Source: Limnohabitans sp.
GTDB taxonomy: Bacteria > Pseudomonadota > Gammaproteobacteria > Burkholderiales > Burkholderiaceae_C
Assembly: GCF_023910625.1 (NCBI RefSeq)
Contig: NZ_JAAVVW010000002.1
Location: 62,001-126,000 of the forward strand
Direction: 5' to 3'
DNA: 64,000 bases
A model generated the notes under the pieces. It was given only the letters and a program-made list of their open reading frames with translations. It did no database searches and had not been told where the DNA came from. Made by a program: the position numbers and the translations under genes. Each line of letters starts with the position of its first letter. Within the stretch, counting starts at the first letter, position 1. Below, in pieces: positions 63,095-64,000 of this stretch.

Positions 63095-64000
63095 TCAGGT
63101 GGGGCGTTCATCCGCGCGAACGGGTTGGGAATGGGCTTGCGCGGCCAGCAACTGGCGCGCAGCCGTCGATGCAGCCAACTGGCCAGAAGCGACTTGTTGA
63201 CTCAGTTGGGGCAGCAGCGTTTGCACGCGCGGCTGCGCCCGAAAATTGTGTTTGAGCCCCGCGTCGATGCGCTCCCACATCCACGACAGGGCCTGGTGCT
63301 GACGACGATCGGCCAAGCGGCCATGGGCTGTTTGCAGGGTCCTGAATTCGGACACTGCCGCCCAGAATGTGTCGACGCCCTGGCCAAGCAAAGCGCTCAG
63401 CTGCACCACCTTGGGGTGCCACTGGGTCGCATCGGCGTGCGCGTGGCCCGAACCGCCGTGCATGCCCAGCAGTTGCAAAGCGCTGGTGATCTGCAACGCG
63501 GCGCGGGTGGCTGCAATCGCATCGATGTCGGCCTTGTTGATGACCACCAAATCGGCGATTTCCATCACGCCTTTTTTGATGGCCTGCAAATCGTCGCCCG
63601 CATTGGGCAGCTGCATCAACACAAACATGTCGGTCATGTTGGCCACGGCGGTTTCGCTTTGGCCCACACCCACCGTCTCGACGATCACCACGTCGTAACC
63701 GGCGGCTTCACAGACCAGCATGGACTCGCGGGTTTTCTCGGCCACACCGCCCAAAGTGCCGCTGCTGGGGCTGGGGCGGATGTAGGCGCGCTCGTGCACG
63801 CTGAGCAACTCCATGCGGGTCTTGTCGCCCAAGATGGAGCCGCCCGACACGGTGGAAGAAGGGTCAATGGTCAGCACCGCCACGCGGTGGCCTTGGCCGA
63901 TCAAATACAAACCCAGCGCCTCGATGAAGGTGGACTTGCCCACGCCCGGCACACCGCTGATGCCCAAGCGAAATGACTTGCCCGTGTGCGGCAGCATGGC
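63095..64000 (-). CDS. meaB: MeaB/ArgK GTPase chaperone of methylmalonyl-CoA mutase (partial)
   Basis: At least 300 residues; the frame is open to the right edge. G1 [15 protein letters not shown]3 [10 protein letters not shown] and G4 NKAD are present. MeaB protects B12-dependent methylmalonyl-CoA mutase, whose gene is expected beyond the right edge. It completes the propionate route with PccA/PccB. Confidence 0.92.
   Translation of the reverse strand, partial: AMLPHTGKSFRLGISGVPGVGKSTFIEALGLYLIGQGHRVAVLTIDPSSTVSGGSILGDKTRMELLSVHERAYIRPSPSSGTLGGVAEKTRESMLVCEAAGYDVVIVETVGVGQSETAVANMTDMFVLMQLPNAGDDLQAIKKGVMEIADLVVINKADIDAIAATRAALQITSALQLLGMHGGSGHAHADATQWHPKVVQLSALLGQGVDTFWAAVSEFRTLQTAHGRLADRRQHQALSWMWERIDAGLKHNFRAQPRVQTLLPQLSQQVASGQLAASTAARQLLAAQAHSQPVRADERPT

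Overview
The window looks like the right-hand part of an integrative and conjugative element (ICE) inserted at a tRNA-Val gene in a betaproteobacterial chromosome. The host is probably Burkholderiales, near Comamonadaceae. The host side (about 46.1-64 kb) carries dnaQ, an iscR-S-U-A-hscB-hscA-fdx cluster, uvrB, a ccdAB toxin-antitoxin pair, an aromatic/aspartate aminotransferase, a PHA depolymerase, an RnfB-like ferredoxin, and a propionyl-CoA carboxylase/MeaB cluster of the methylmalonyl-CoA route. PHA turnover plus this route in GC-rich sequence fits that group. The genus cannot be fixed from this window.

Element, left to right. 1-8.7 kb: VirB-type secretion genes on the minus strand, virB11-B2-B3-B4-B5-B6-(small exported protein), a terminator, then virB8-B9-B10, with virB10 running off the left edge. 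8.8-36.9 kb: a long minus-strand accessory array with a phage-like DNA metabolism set (sliding clamp, primase, SSB, SbcC/SbcD-like pair, intein-bearing class II ribonucleotide reductase, DUF932 protein, C5 methyltransferase, RadC), three DUF1566 proteins, a MazF/PemK-like toxin pair and many small unknowns. 37.6-42.1 kb: a possible DUF1845 protein, a DUF4400 membrane protein, a TraD coupling protein of the SXT/TOL type and a MOBH-relaxase-like protein. 42.2-45.9 kb (plus strand): a coiled-coil protein, a FlhD/FlhC-like activator pair, small ORFs, a probable excisionase and a tyrosine integrase pointing into tRNA-Val(CAC).

Three features stand out. First, more than 20 genes of the accessory array are preceded by the same kind of RNA leader: a terminator hairpin whose 3' arm can instead pair with a downstream AGAAAGCC-type segment, then a CCTTTCATCAACA-type segment facing the GAAAGG Shine-Dalgarno sequence around a small inner hairpin. 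This looks like one shared post-transcriptional control system. Second, two DUF1566 proteins end in segments that differ almost only at first and second codon positions of NNC/NNT codons and are followed by an identical 3' block with a small hairpin. That is the footprint of a diversity-generating retroelement, although no reverse transcriptase or template repeat is visible here. Third, a 22-bp palindrome (arms GACCGCCC/GGGCGGTC) occurs six times, including upstream of virB11 and virB8.

Caution on sequence quality: iscA (three), virB4 (two), hscA, uvrB, the aminotransferase and nrdJ each contain apparent single-base insertions that break the frame. Because most are housekeeping genes, base-calling or assembly error is the simplest explanation, and gene ends elsewhere may be affected too. 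All family assignments were made by reading the sequence, without database searches.
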